A DNA stretch of 64,000 nucleotides from Metaclostridioides mangenotii (GCF_018917235.1 NZ_JAHLOF010000008.1:1-64000), one strand, 5' to 3'. Positions 7,974 through 16,048 are shown, counted from the first letter of the stretch. Program-made: numbers and translations. The notes: generated by a model from the sequence alone, not told the origin.

Positions 7974-8088
7974 GCAATAAATTTCAATAATCATTTCCTT
8001 TTAAATTTATTATGAGGTTCATTCTGCCCATGCGGAAAATATAGTAATTTAAATACCATCTTATTATTGTTAAGATGGTATTTTTTAT
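7974..8088 (+). ncRNA. Candidate small RNA of the duplicated element, copy 2
   Basis: The predicted transcript runs from the sigma-K-like promoter to the ATGGTA-type terminator, about 115 bases. The core is conserved with copy 1. The tiny frame here reads MRFILPMRKI, longer than in copy 1, which does not favour a conserved peptide. Confidence 0.4.
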
Positions 8089-8241
8089 TAACATTGGTTT
8101 GATTTTTTCATCGAATATATCCATATAATCACCTCTTGGGTTAGTATTGTCAATGGTGGGTTATTTTAAGCAATTATTTAATAAGTATCTAAAATATTAT
8201 TCAACACATATATCTATAGTAAAACAATTAGGAGGTTTATA

Positions 8242-8739
8242 ATGTATAGAAAAACTTTTCGGGATGCTTTAGATCAGGATACTATAAATATGATTGGTGA
8301 AGCTATAATATCTAAGGAAAGAAATCTACAATATTATCAGTGGGTATTTGACAATATTAGATTAATGGATCTTTCTCCTATACCTAATCTTACTACCACC
8401 CAAGTAAGTGGATTAATAACACTTTTACAATCTATAATAGATGATGAATTAAAACACACTTCATTACTGCAAAATTTATATTTTCGTCTTACAGGTAATT
8501 ATACACCGTTATACACGGGAACCTTTGTACCACCTAAAGGTTTTATATCGGCATTAAAGTACGCTCTTGAAGAAAATTTAGTATCAATTGAAAGACTTAA
8601 GTTGATAATGAACAAACTACAGGATCCTGATTATAAAGAATTGATTTCTAGTATCATAACTGATGAACTTAATCATACAAACACGTATTATTCACTGCTT
8701 CATCAATTTGAAATACACAATAACAATAAACAAGGGTAG
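8242..8739 (+). CDS. Ferritin-like di-metal protein
   Basis: 165 residues predicted as a four-helix bundle. Metal-ligand patterns are visible: Glu in GEAIISKE (about residues 20-26), DDELKHTS (E69, H72), Glu in YALEEN (110-111) and TDELNHTNTYY (E142, H145). This is the ferritin-like/rubrerythrin-type arrangement without a rubredoxin domain. ATG 8242 follows AGGAGGT. Proximity to cotJC suggests a spore- or oxidative-stress-linked role (peroxide reduction or metal handling), but the reaction cannot be stated. The stop codon lies inside the stem of the downstream GGGTAGC terminator. Confidence 0.75.
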   Translation: MYRKTFRDALDQDTINMIGEAIISKERNLQYYQWVFDNIRLMDLSPIPNLTTTQVSGLITLLQSIIDDELKHTSLLQNLYFRLTGNYTPLYTGTFVPPKGFISALKYALEENLVSIERLKLIMNKLQDPDYKELISSIITDELNHTNTYYSLLHQFEIHNNNKQG

Positions 8740-8757
8740 CAATTAAGCTACCCTTGT
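8730..8757. terminator. GGGTAGC-type terminator after the ferritin-like gene
   Basis: ACAAGGGTAGC and GCTACCCTTGT arms. It overlaps the stop codon of the ferritin-like gene and can also terminate the minus-strand endolysin remnant. Confidence 0.7.
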
Positions 8758-8762
8758 TCTGT

Positions 8763-9201
8763 TTACATATATTTTCTACCATCCAGTCACTCAACCACTT
8801 TTCTATAAGTCTCTTTAAAGTCATTACCTACGAATATATCCATACTATCATCTCTCAGTTAAAGTATTGGGGTTTATCTAATCCTTTGCTTGCTCCACCA
8901 CCTATAACGTAAGCATCCCTGCACATATAACTCTTGTAATCTGCTATATCTACTATAGTTTTACTAGATCGTACTTCTTGCCATTTATACGAGGTAGTTT
9001 ATAAGTTCTTTCCTGACTCTTACTTGTGAATTGCCTCTCAGGACAGATTATAACATCTACTGTGCAACCTACAGCTCTAAGTATTTTCGCTAAGAAATCA
9101 GATAACATTTTGCAATATTGATATTCGTTTACTACTCCGTTTTCAATAGTACATAATCCACTTTTTAATATACAATGTCCTACAGTTATTGCTATTCTCA
9201 T
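8763..9201 (-). pseudogene. Broken phage endolysin (N-acetylmuramoyl-L-alanine amidase)
   Basis: The intact start (MRIAITVGHCILKSG...NGVVNEYQYCK...VDVIICPE) closely resembles the catalytic domain of C. difficile phage endolysins of the CD27L type, with the zinc histidine in VGH. At residue 82 the frame stops after YDLVKL. In other frames the sequence continues with C-terminal wall-binding-domain pieces (AYVIGGGASKG, then NDFKETYRKVVE, TGA, LDGRK). Most of the catalytic domain and linker are deleted and the tail carries a stop in place of the expected Trp. It follows the holin gene immediately, as in a phage lysis cassette. Confidence 0.8.
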
Positions 9202-9203
9202 CT

Positions 9204-9458
9204 TTATTCATCCGTTCTATCTGTGAATTTATCAAGTTTTTGTTCAATTCTTCCATTGCCTTGCTCGACATTCTCAACTCTATAACTTAAAGTCTGTATG
9301 CTTTCTGCATATTGTTTTGATGTCTCTGTAAATGTCTCTACACTCTCTCTATATAAATCCCTATCTTGCTTCTTTTCATCTAACGTATTTTTAAATAATA
9401 CATACGCTACTATACCTACTGCACCAATGTTTACGAATTGTGCAACGAAATCTTCCAT
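9204..9458 (-). CDS. Phage holin, BhlA/UviB-like
   Basis: 84 residues. There is one N-terminal membrane segment (VNIGAVGIVAYVLF), then a charged coiled-coil tail (DEKKQDRDLYRESVETFTE...GNGRIEQKLDKF). Such one-span proteins serve as holins or holin-like pore formers. ATG 9458 is preceded by GGAGG, and the stop sits next to the endolysin start. It is the only intact gene of this lysis cassette. No tail genes lie upstream on its strand, so it is probably a prophage leftover without a functional lytic partner. Confidence 0.75.
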   Translation of the reverse strand: MEDFVAQFVNIGAVGIVAYVLFKNTLDEKKQDRDLYRESVETFTETSKQYAESIQTLSYRVENVEQGNGRIEQKLDKFTDRTDE

Positions 9459-9574
9459 AAATACCTCCGGTTTTAAAAATTATGTATAATAATCTACCCC
9501 ATTTATTGCGATAAAAAACACCCACACTTTGTAGATATTTAAGTGAATTCCATTTTAATTTGAATAATTTAACA

Positions 9575-9607
9575 TAAAAAAACACCACATAAAGCGGTGC
9601 TTTTTTA
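9575..9607. terminator. Terminator upstream of the holin gene
   Basis: AAAAAACACCAC pairs with GCGGTGCTTTTTT, giving an A/T-flanked stem usable in both directions. Confidence 0.55.
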
Positions 9608-10027
9608 TAGACGATTTAGTGATTATTCTAGTACTAAACATTTTAAGGCAGTAATGTATTTAGTACTAATATAAGTATATTAACAATACCTATACCTATA
9701 GTTAATACCATTTTGTGTAAAAATAACTACATAAGGTAACAGAGCCTTATCGTGTAAATATAAACGCAAGAGAAGTACTGATAAATTAAATCTCAAACTA
9801 TTATATGCATTAATTAAAATTACATACCCAAAACACCTAATCTTCAATGTTATTATAATTAAACTAAAATCGTTTATATACATAGAAAAGCACCTACAGA
9901 TGTAGATGCCTTTGCCAGTAAATACAAAAATCTAATTAGTACTATATACACTTAGGATGTGATGTATAAGCACTATATATTATATTAAATATACCTTTGA
10001 TTTATTCCTATTATTATTATTTTAAAA

Positions 10028-10101
10028 GAAAAAACACCTCTATCCTGAGGTGAATTATTTAATGAGATATAATTATTTCGATTATATCAAGGTGTTTTTT
10101 C
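10028..10101. other. Alternative stem-loops
   Basis: GAAAAAACACCT (10028-10039) can pair perfectly with AGGTGTTTTTTC (10090-10101). The CACCTC part (10035-10040) can instead pair with the nearby GAGGTG (10047-10052). The two folds exclude each other, as in an attenuator, although no gene follows closely. Confidence 0.4.
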
Positions 10102-10208
10102 TAAGCCATGTTTAGGAGAAATTATTTAACCCAATTGAACTAATATTATTATATTCATTTTCATTTTGATTACTTTTTATACATTAAAAAAGACTACTTA
10201 GTACAATT

Positions 10209-10227
10209 GATAATGATTGTCTTTATC
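10209..10227. promoter_or_regulatory. Fur-box-like site, upstream orphan
   Basis: GATAATGATTGTCTTTATC agrees with the classical 19-base Fur box at 16 of 19 positions by my count. It lies 470 bases before the CWB2/HID gene and has no gene of its own on either strand within 300 bases. Confidence 0.55.
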
Positions 10228-10497
10228 GTAACAATAGAACAAAAAGTATAACTTGTCAAATATTAATATTTATTAAATAAACATTAATAAGAATCTAACT
10301 TCTATATAAACTAATGAAATTCATCGTTCAACTAATTATAATTATTGGGTTATTCTACACTATCATATAATAGATATATCTCCCATATAAATATTTTAGT
10401 GGTATATTAAATCTATAAATCATCTAAAGCTCTTCTTAATACAAATTTATTTAATTATCTATTTATTCCTTTTTTATATTGTGGATATAGTAAATCA

Positions 10498-10537
10498 ATA
10501 TGCCACCTTTTTAATTCAATAATGTGGCATATTTTTT
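10498..10537 (+). terminator. Terminator upstream of the CWB2/HID gene
   Basis: ATATGCCAC and GTGGCATAT arms followed by a T run. It resembles the end of the duplicated intergenic elements. Confidence 0.65.
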
Positions 10538-10577
10538 AATCATCATATTTATATATAATAGGATTGGGGTGATTAAA

Positions 10578-10607
10578 ATGAGCAATCCTTTACTCTTGAA
10601 TAATTAA
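10578..10607 (+). other. Ten-codon frame with strong ribosome site, probable truncated gene start
   Basis: ATG 10578 follows GATTGGGGTGAT and reads MSNPLLLNN then TAA. The ribosome site and start sit in the loop of an AGGATTG/CAATCCT stem. The same TTGGGGTGAT leader precedes the 359-residue gene at 5881 and recurs at 14416-14425. This looks like a leader left from a deleted gene rather than a functional peptide. Confidence 0.3.
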
Positions 10608-10627
10608 TCTATTTGTGCTATTCTCGT

Positions 10628-10660
10628 GATATTGACATTCATTCTCAAAGAATAAATAAT
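10628..10660 (+). promoter_or_regulatory. Promoter with overlapping Fur box for the CWB2/HID gene
   Basis: GATATTGACATTCATTCTC (10628-10646) matches the Fur consensus at 15 of 19 positions. It covers a TTGACA minus 35 element (10632-10637) that is spaced 17 bases from AATAAT (10655-10660). Repression by iron-loaded Fur is the expected consequence. Confidence 0.6.
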
Positions 10661-10680
10661 AAAATAAGGAGAGTATTCAT

Positions 10681-13600
10681 ATGAAAAAAGCAATAATATT
10701 ACCAGCTATGATTATTTTTACAATGACATCCTCAAGTTTATCTTTTGCAGATACAAATTCAATTAATAAAAATTATTACGTAAAACCAGTTGAGATTGAC
10801 GCAATGACAAAAGCTACATTTAATCCTGGCTCTGGTACTGAGGGTTTTAATGGCGGATACGAAGATTCAGATGAAGATAACACCCCTAAAATAGAAAATA
10901 TCGATGAAAGTAAGATAAAAACAATTATTGACAATGAATTTGTAGAAGAGTCTATTTTTCAAAATGAAACTGGCCATTTAATACTAACAATAAACGAGGA
11001 CAAGTTAAATGGTGATTTCAAAAATGCAATCAGTCATATTGGAATTAATAATACAAAATATGAGCATTCTGATGTTAGTATAGATAAAGCCTCTTGGTTT
11101 GATATATATATTCCCTATAAATTCTTGATAGAAGGTAATAATAATATTTACTTCTATCTAAATGATAATGTATATAAGTATCCTATAGCAACACCAAAAG
11201 ATTTTTCTGACTTAAAGTTAACTCCAGATCTATCTGCAAGTGAGATGGGAGAAGGTGAAGGATGTGTACTTAAGTTAAAAGCTAAAAACTTAAATGCAGA
11301 TGAGTGGATTAATTCATTGAAAAAGGAACATCTAACTATTGTAAATAGAAGTTTTGGAACAAATGTAAGACCTGAAAGTTATAAGTTGGATGTAGATAAG
11401 AAGAATAATGAAATTACTATATCTTTTTTAGAAACAACTTATCAATTCGATATATATCAAATGGAATTTAGAGTTCCTGGTTTTATTGATGAATATAAAG
11501 TGATTTCTCCATTACTTCATCCACCAAAATTATATGGAAAATTTAATGAAAATGGAAATTTAAATTATACAATTACAACTGAGGAACGTGAAGAATCCTA
11601 CTTGACAAAATATATGACTAAAATATTATTATTTGATTCGGAGAATAAAAAAACTACTCTTGAAAAAGGTATTGATTATAATATAAATAGAGATAAGTTA
11701 GAAATTAAACCGAGTCTTTTTAAACAAGGTGAAAAATACACTATTAAAATAAAAGCAAGTTCTTATATTTCAGGACAATTAGACTTGACTGTACCTAATA
11801 TAGATTTATCTGTTAAAGAAAGCCCTAGTTTTGATTTAGACTATATAGAGCAAGGCCAAGATTTAGAAATAAAACATATTGATAATATCGATTGGTTAAA
11901 CAATATAACTAAAATAAGTATTTTCGATCCAAGAGGTTTTGAAAAAACATCAAATTATTCAATCAAAGATAACAAGCTAATCATAGATAAGGAATGTTTC
12001 TTAGATAGACAAGGTAAATATACTTTAGAGATTGAATCAAAAGGATATACGGATCTTAAAAAGAGTATTCAGTCGAAAAAATTTGCAGATGCAAATATAA
12101 GTATAAAATATGAAGACCTTATTATAGCATTTAAAAATAAAAATAAAGAAAGTCTTTACGATATTGTTGATAAAAACCTTTCAATAAAGATAAATGGAAA
12201 AATAGTTGATTATAATGACTCTTTCACAGCTGAAGTATCTAAAAAAGAATTAATTATAGGTGAAAACATAATGGAGATTAGTCACCCAAATTACATAGAT
12301 ATAAGAAAGAAAATTGATTATACAGGCGACGACAATCTAACTGTAAGCAATATAGAATATAAGATAGATAAAACAGAGTTAGAAAAAATAATAAATAATG
12401 CAAATTCATTAAAACCATCTGAAGGAAAGATTTTTTCAAAGAAATCAAAAAAAATCTTTGACAATGCCCTTTCTAATGCAAAAGATGTATCAAGAAAAAA
12501 TTCATCTACTCAAGATGAGATAAATAGCACAATAAAAGACCTTGAAACTGCAATGGATAATTTAGTTGAAGTGAATGATGTAAATAAAGAAAATCTAATT
12601 AAGGTTATGGAAGAAGCAAAATCTAAAAAACCTTCAAAAAATAAAGAATTTACAGCAACAAGTAAAAAAGCCTTGGATGAAGCTCTTAAGAAAGCAAATA
12701 ATATAGTATCAAAAGAGGATACTACTCAGGAAGAAATAGATAGTGTTATAGTTATACTAGAGGAAGCTATATTAAAATTAGAGGAAAAAGACATACATAA
12801 TAATTCCGGTGGTTCCAGTAATACACAATTTAACAAAAAAGACATTGTAATTATTGGTGGGACAAATAGCATTAATAATGATTTTGAAAATGGGTTATCG
12901 AAACACAATGTATCAAGAATAGCTGGTAATGACAGATATCAAACATCTGTTGAGGTAAGTAAAAAATTCAAGAATGCAGATGTTGCCATAATAGCTAATG
13001 GTGAAAATTATACCGATGTAATGTCATCAACACCTTTAGCAGATAACCTAAAAGCTCCTCTGCTACTTACAAAACAAAATAATATTACAAAAGAAGTAGA
13101 GAATGAATTACAGCGACTTAATGTAAAGAATGTAATTATTATAGGAGGTAGCTCATCTATTTCTAAGGATATTGAAAACGTATTAAAAAATTACAATATA
13201 GATAGGATTGGTGGAACAGATAGATATGAAACTTCTGCATTAATAGCACAAAAAATTGCTGATTCCAAAAGTTATACTAAAAAAGCTATTTTAGTTGATG
13301 GAACTAATTTTCCTGATGCAATAAGTATGTCTGCTATGGCAGTTAAAGAAAAAATGCCTATCTTATTGACAACACCAGATTCATTATCAAATGAAACTGC
13401 CAAAACTATAAAAGATTTAGAAATTAAAGACATAACGATAGGTGGAGGTTCTAAATCAGTATCTGAAACAATAGAGAAGAATTTAAAGAATACTCATACT
13501 GTAAAGAGAGTAGCTGGAGTAGATAGATATGAAACGTCTTATCTTGTAGCAAAACATATTTCTCCTAACTTTAAAAATATTGTAGTAACTACAGGAGAAA

Positions 13601-13707
13601 ACTATCCGGATGCACTAGTAGGCTCTGTATTTGCTACACAAAACAATCGATCTCTTCTTATTTCTAATAATGAAAGATTAGAAGGATTCTTAAAAAATAT
13701 TAAATAA
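10681..13707 (+). CDS. CWB2-anchored surface protein with HID (DUF1533)-like and FIVAR modules
   Basis: 1008 residues, exported: the signal peptide is residues 1-23. After an acidic segment come several repeats (about 180-270, 279-370, 381-463 and 474-555) with the pattern W/Y..I..I.I...Y.I....L.I....F...G.YTL.I...GY.D. This resembles the haemoglobin-interacting domain of streptococcal Shr (HID/DUF1533 family). Two FIVAR-type helical repeats follow (about 564-700, TELEKIINNANSL and ENLIKVMEEAKS), then a Ser/Gly linker. Three CWB2 repeats (720-1008, IIGG...RIAGNDRYQTS type) bind the wall polysaccharide and hold the protein in the S-layer. A Fur-box promoter sits upstream. A role in haem or host-protein capture under iron limitation is inferred; adhesion is the alternative. 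Confidence 0.85.
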   Translation: MKKAIILPAMIIFTMTSSSLSFADTNSINKNYYVKPVEIDAMTKATFNPGSGTEGFNGGYEDSDEDNTPKIENIDESKIKTIIDNEFVEESIFQNETGHLILTINEDKLNGDFKNAISHIGINNTKYEHSDVSIDKASWFDIYIPYKFLIEGNNNIYFYLNDNVYKYPIATPKDFSDLKLTPDLSASEMGEGEGCVLKLKAKNLNADEWINSLKKEHLTIVNRSFGTNVRPESYKLDVDKKNNEITISFLETTYQFDIYQMEFRVPGFIDEYKVISPLLHPPKLYGKFNENGNLNYTITTEEREESYLTKYMTKILLFDSENKKTTLEKGIDYNINRDKLEIKPSLFKQGEKYTIKIKASSYISGQLDLTVPNIDLSVKESPSFDLDYIEQGQDLEIKHIDNIDWLNNITKISIFDPRGFEKTSNYSIKDNKLIIDKECFLDRQGKYTLEIESKGYTDLKKSIQSKKFADANISIKYEDLIIAFKNKNKESLYDIVDKNLSIKINGKIVDYNDSFTAEVSKKELIIGENIMEISHPNYIDIRKKIDYTGDDNLTVSNIEYKIDKTELEKIINNANSLKPSEGKIFSKKSKKIFDNALSNAKDVSRKNSSTQDEINSTIKDLETAMDNLVEVNDVNKENLIKVMEEAKSKKPSKNKEFTATSKKALDEALKKANNIVSKEDTTQEEIDSVIVILEEAILKLEEKDIHNNSGGSSNTQFNKKDIVIIGGTNSINNDFENGLSKHNVSRIAGNDRYQTSVEVSKKFKNADVAIIANGENYTDVMSSTPLADNLKAPLLLTKQNNITKEVENELQRLNVKNVIIIGGSSSISKDIENVLKNYNIDRIGGTDRYETSALIAQKIADSKSYTKKAILVDGTNFPDAISMSAMAVKEKMPILLTTPDSLSNETAKTIKDLEIKDITIGGGSKSVSETIEKNLKNTHTVKRVAGVDRYETSYLVAKHISPNFKNIVVTTGENYPDALVGSVFATQNNRSLLISNNERLEGFLKNIK

Positions 13708-13782
13708 TATAAATGAAATTGCATTATTAACAGTATTTCACTTTTGATAATCAATTAAAAAGATATTAATAATCGTAATACT

Positions 13783-13813
13783 CAAAAAAGGGTAGCAAAT
13801 TAGCTACCCTTTT
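13783..13813. terminator. Terminator after the CWB2/HID gene
   Basis: AAAAAAGGGTAGC and GCTACCCTTTT arms. It is the third member of the GGGTAGC hairpin family and is shared with the endolysin remnant on the other strand. Confidence 0.75.
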
Positions 13814-13823
13814 ACTATCTACA

Positions 13824-13868
13824 TTAATTTCTATTTTCCAACCACTCAACCACTTTTCTATATGTATC
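13824..13868 (-). pseudogene. C-terminal scrap of a second phage endolysin
   Basis: The minus-strand frame ending at TAA 13824-13826 encodes DTYRKVVEWLENRN. This equals the last residues of the endolysin remnant at 8763 (ETYRKVVE, stop, LDGRK) but keeps the Trp codon. Nothing more of the gene survives upstream. Confidence 0.5.
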
Positions 13869-14460
13869 TATGATAATTCAACCTAATTAGTAATAATTAC
13901 CATCTATCTAGTTATATTGCCCAGATCTATCCATTTCCTTAACAGTCTTCTATAATAACTTCTTACGTTCTAACAAAGGTAAATCTGTTACTAAATTATC
14001 TTTATAATAAATAATATCGTGCAATAAAAAATACAGGATATTTTTAGCTGATAGTTGAATTTTAAAGAGATCGCTTAATAAAATCCTTCTTTGCAATTCG
14101 TAGAAGTCTGGTACTCCATTGTTCATCGCTAAGTTCATGGCATTTTTTCAAATTATAATTAAATAATTAATTAAATTTTCTTTAAATTTATATCATATAA
14201 AGAAATATGAAAGAAGAAATACCCCACTACTCTTTACATTACTTTTCTATTTTACATTAGGTTGGTATACAAACACTATAATCTTAAAATATTTGAATTG
14301 AATTTATTTTTATAAATTTGATTGCTCTACCAATATTATGAATATCAGAAAATAGAAGTGCAATTCAGGAAACGAGTATAATATATGTTATCAATTATAT
14401 TACAAAACTGTATAATTTTGGGGTGATCTGGAAATATTAAAAAAGAAAGGAGTGTATCAT
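13869..14460. other. Gene-poor stretch before rubrerythrin
   Basis: The only frame of note (minus strand, 13950-14138) has no ribosome site and no recognisable family. A TTGGGGTGAT leader-like motif at 14416-14425 is followed by a five-codon frame (GTG ATC TGG AAA TAT, then TAA), another apparent decapitated gene start. The promoter for rubrerythrin probably lies between 14380 and 14420, but I cannot define it. Confidence 0.4.
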
Positions 14461-15051
14461 ATGAATCTATCTGAAAGCATTACAAAAGAGAATCTTTTAC
14501 GAGCATTTGCAGGAGAATGCCAAGCATGGAGAAGATATCAATTCGCAGCGGAAATTGCTAAAGAACAGAATCTTCAGGTTCTTTATTTTTTATTTAATTA
14601 TACGTCTGAACAGGAAAAAGAGCATGCAGAAGTATTTTACAATCATTTAAAAGAATTTACAGGTCAGGGGATTTCCATTAATTCAGATTATCCTATAGAC
14701 AATACAAATGATATCATGGAACTTTTAAGACTTTCGTCAGAACACGAAGAAGCCGAACATACCACAATATATAAGGAATTTGGAGATAAAGCACAGGAAG
14801 AAGGATTTACAGCAATTGCAAACTCTTTTCATCAGATTGCTGCAATCGAACAAACTCACAGTATTAGATTTAAACATTATATGTCTCTAATGCAGGGCGG
14901 AAAACTGTTTACAAGCTATACCCCTGTAGATTTCATCTGTCTAAACTGTGGTCATATCCATCATGGAACCTCAGCTCCACAAAGCTGTCCTGTATGTAGC
15001 CATGATCAGGGTTATTTTATACGTCGTACATCTTCTCCGTTTGAGAATTAG
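14461..15051 (+). CDS. rbr: Rubrerythrin
   Basis: A 196-residue cytoplasmic di-iron peroxidase that reduces hydrogen peroxide in anaerobes using rubredoxin-type electron donors. The N-terminal ferritin-like domain shows NLLRAFAGECQAWRRY, EQEKEHAEVFY, SSEHEEAEHTTIY and AAIEQTHSIRF. The C-terminal rubredoxin-like knuckle is CLNCGHIHHG...CPVCSH. ATG 14461 is chosen over GTG 14452 because AAAGGAG overlaps the latter. It uses CAG and GGA/GGG codons more than its neighbours, so recent acquisition is possible. It is monocistronic, with a hairpin at 15227-15262. Confidence 0.93.
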   Translation: MNLSESITKENLLRAFAGECQAWRRYQFAAEIAKEQNLQVLYFLFNYTSEQEKEHAEVFYNHLKEFTGQGISINSDYPIDNTNDIMELLRLSSEHEEAEHTTIYKEFGDKAQEEGFTAIANSFHQIAAIEQTHSIRFKHYMSLMQGGKLFTSYTPVDFICLNCGHIHHGTSAPQSCPVCSHDQGYFIRRTSSPFEN

Positions 15052-15226
15052 AATTAATAATCGCATAAGATGTAATCAAGTTGAAATTAATACATTTTAG
15101 TTGGCTTGTTAAATAATCAAAGGGATAGGCTCATAGTGACCCTATTAATATCTAGTTTCTATAGTTAATCAACTTTTATTTAATACTTCTCATGGTATTT
15201 TATATTTTATTACTACTATGGCAAAC

Positions 15227-15262
15227 AAATTGGTACACATTTAGTTTATGTGTACCAATTTA
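15227..15262. terminator. Terminator between rubrerythrin and the decayed region
   Basis: Perfect 14-base arms AAATTGGTACACAT and ATGTGTACCAATTT around a short loop, followed by T-rich sequence. It lies 175 bases past rbr. Confidence 0.6.
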
Positions 15263-15270
15263 TTATATGT

Positions 15271-15402
15271 TTAATAACACTTTCCTTTTTTGTCATATTC
15301 GTCCTTTGTTATTGCTCTCATATCTTTTAAATGTGCTAACTCTTTTTCATCTTCTCTATTGGTTATAACTCCTATAATGATAATTAGAATACCCCAAGAT
15401 TC
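15271..15402 (-). pseudogene. Remnant of a small SHOCT-domain membrane protein
   Basis: The minus-strand frame ending at TAA 15271-15273 encodes WGILIIIIGVITN, a membrane-like stretch, then KELAHLKDMRAITKDEYDKK. That is the typical SHOCT C-terminal motif (LKxLxxxGxITxxEFxxKK). The frame has no start codon and is closed upstream by TAG at 15403-15405, so the N-terminus is lost. Confidence 0.45.
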
Positions 15403-16048
15403 CTATTGCAATAGTCGAGTATATAATGATTTCCCCCTTAACAAAATATCTCTTATTTATCGGTTATAGCTTTAATTTAACTTATAAAAGTTGGTTAATT
15501 GATGATTATTAAAATTTGTATAAAAATATTTTAGGGTTTCTGAAGAGGTATCTTGATTTACTTCTTCTAAAACTCCTTCTTTTGAATTAAATCAATGGTA
15601 AAACATACCAAAATACTCCGTTCGTTGGCTTGTGTGTAGATATCTTTTTCAGAAGTATATTCATAAAGCCTTTCTCAAAATAAAGCTTTGCAGAGATATA
15701 CAATAACTTTTATAATTGTAACTTTACAGAGTATTGCTCCTTCAAGCTAGTTTTAAATACTTTGTCCAAAAATCCTGCTTCAAGTCTTATACATCTTAGA
15801 ATTTGAACACTCTTAATCAATAAGCTTGGCCGACCTGTGGCAGTAAAGCTGTCTGTCCTTCATTGTGGGACAAGTAGTGTCAATAAAACCTCTTTAGGAG
15901 TAACTTCTACTTCCATGTTAATGAAACTGATTTAAAAAAATTATAAACATTTAAACTTGCATTTCTGAATAATAAATACCTATAAGTTATAGTATTTATA
16001 TCGATATTATCAATTGGCATCAAAATAATATCTAATATATAATTAAAT
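15403..16048. other. Probable decayed coding region
   Basis: No intact gene. A minus-strand frame from ATG 15916 to TAA 15710 is open for 68 codons except for one TGA and has protein-like composition (MEVEVTPKEVLLTLLVPQ, then later LEAGFLDKVFKTSLKEQYSV). I do not recognise it. ATATCGATAT at 15998-16007 repeats the operator-like palindrome inside the promoter at 16049-16077. Confidence 0.3.

Larger units (their letters stand above)
7700..8090 (+). repeat. Duplicated intergenic element, copy 2
   Basis: It matches 4245-4585 block for block. It starts with GATTTGTGTATACCTCTA and a GAG/CTC terminator, and ends with the GAGGTTCATTCTGCCCATG segment and a TACCATCTTA/TAAGATGGTA hairpin with a T run. 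Compensatory change in the final hairpin (GCC...GGC in copy 1, ACC...GGT in copy 2) argues that the structure is under selection. Confidence 0.75.
6961..8241. other. 1.3 kb gene-poor stretch: ligase tail, hairpins and second copy of the intergenic element
   Basis: No full gene is seen. Contents in order: a hairpin at 7068-7095 (AGGTGTGT/ACACACCT); a short third copy of the intergenic element (7176-7330); a second DNA-ligase tail (7447-7500); a strong terminator (7607-7644) preceded by a Spo0A-box-like TTCGACA at 7585-7591; the duplicated element (7700-8090); and a weak hairpin at 7857-7887. Confidence 0.55.
9459..10680. other. 1.2 kb gene-poor stretch: hairpins, two Fur-box-like sites, truncated leader
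   Basis: No convincing gene longer than 30 codons is seen. Contents: a terminator at 9575-9607; an imperfect hairpin at 9888-9914 (GCACCTACA/TGTAGATGC); mutually exclusive stems at 10028-10101; a Fur-box-like site at 10209-10227; a terminator at 10498-10537; a ten-codon frame with a good ribosome site at 10578-10607; and the Fur-controlled promoter at 10628-10660. Confidence 0.55.

Noticed and set aside
9680..9883. Minus-strand 67-codon ORF
   Set aside because: No ribosome site, AT-driven hydrophobic composition, no recognisable motif; treated as chance.
13950..14138. Minus-strand 62-codon ORF
   Set aside because: No Shine-Dalgarno sequence, in-frame stop just upstream and no family recognised; possibly a gene fragment but not supportable.
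15841..15960. T-box or other riboswitch before the ABC transporter
   Set aside because: No AGGGTGG core, no terminator/antiterminator pair and no T run before the start; a promoter with palindromic operators explains the region better.
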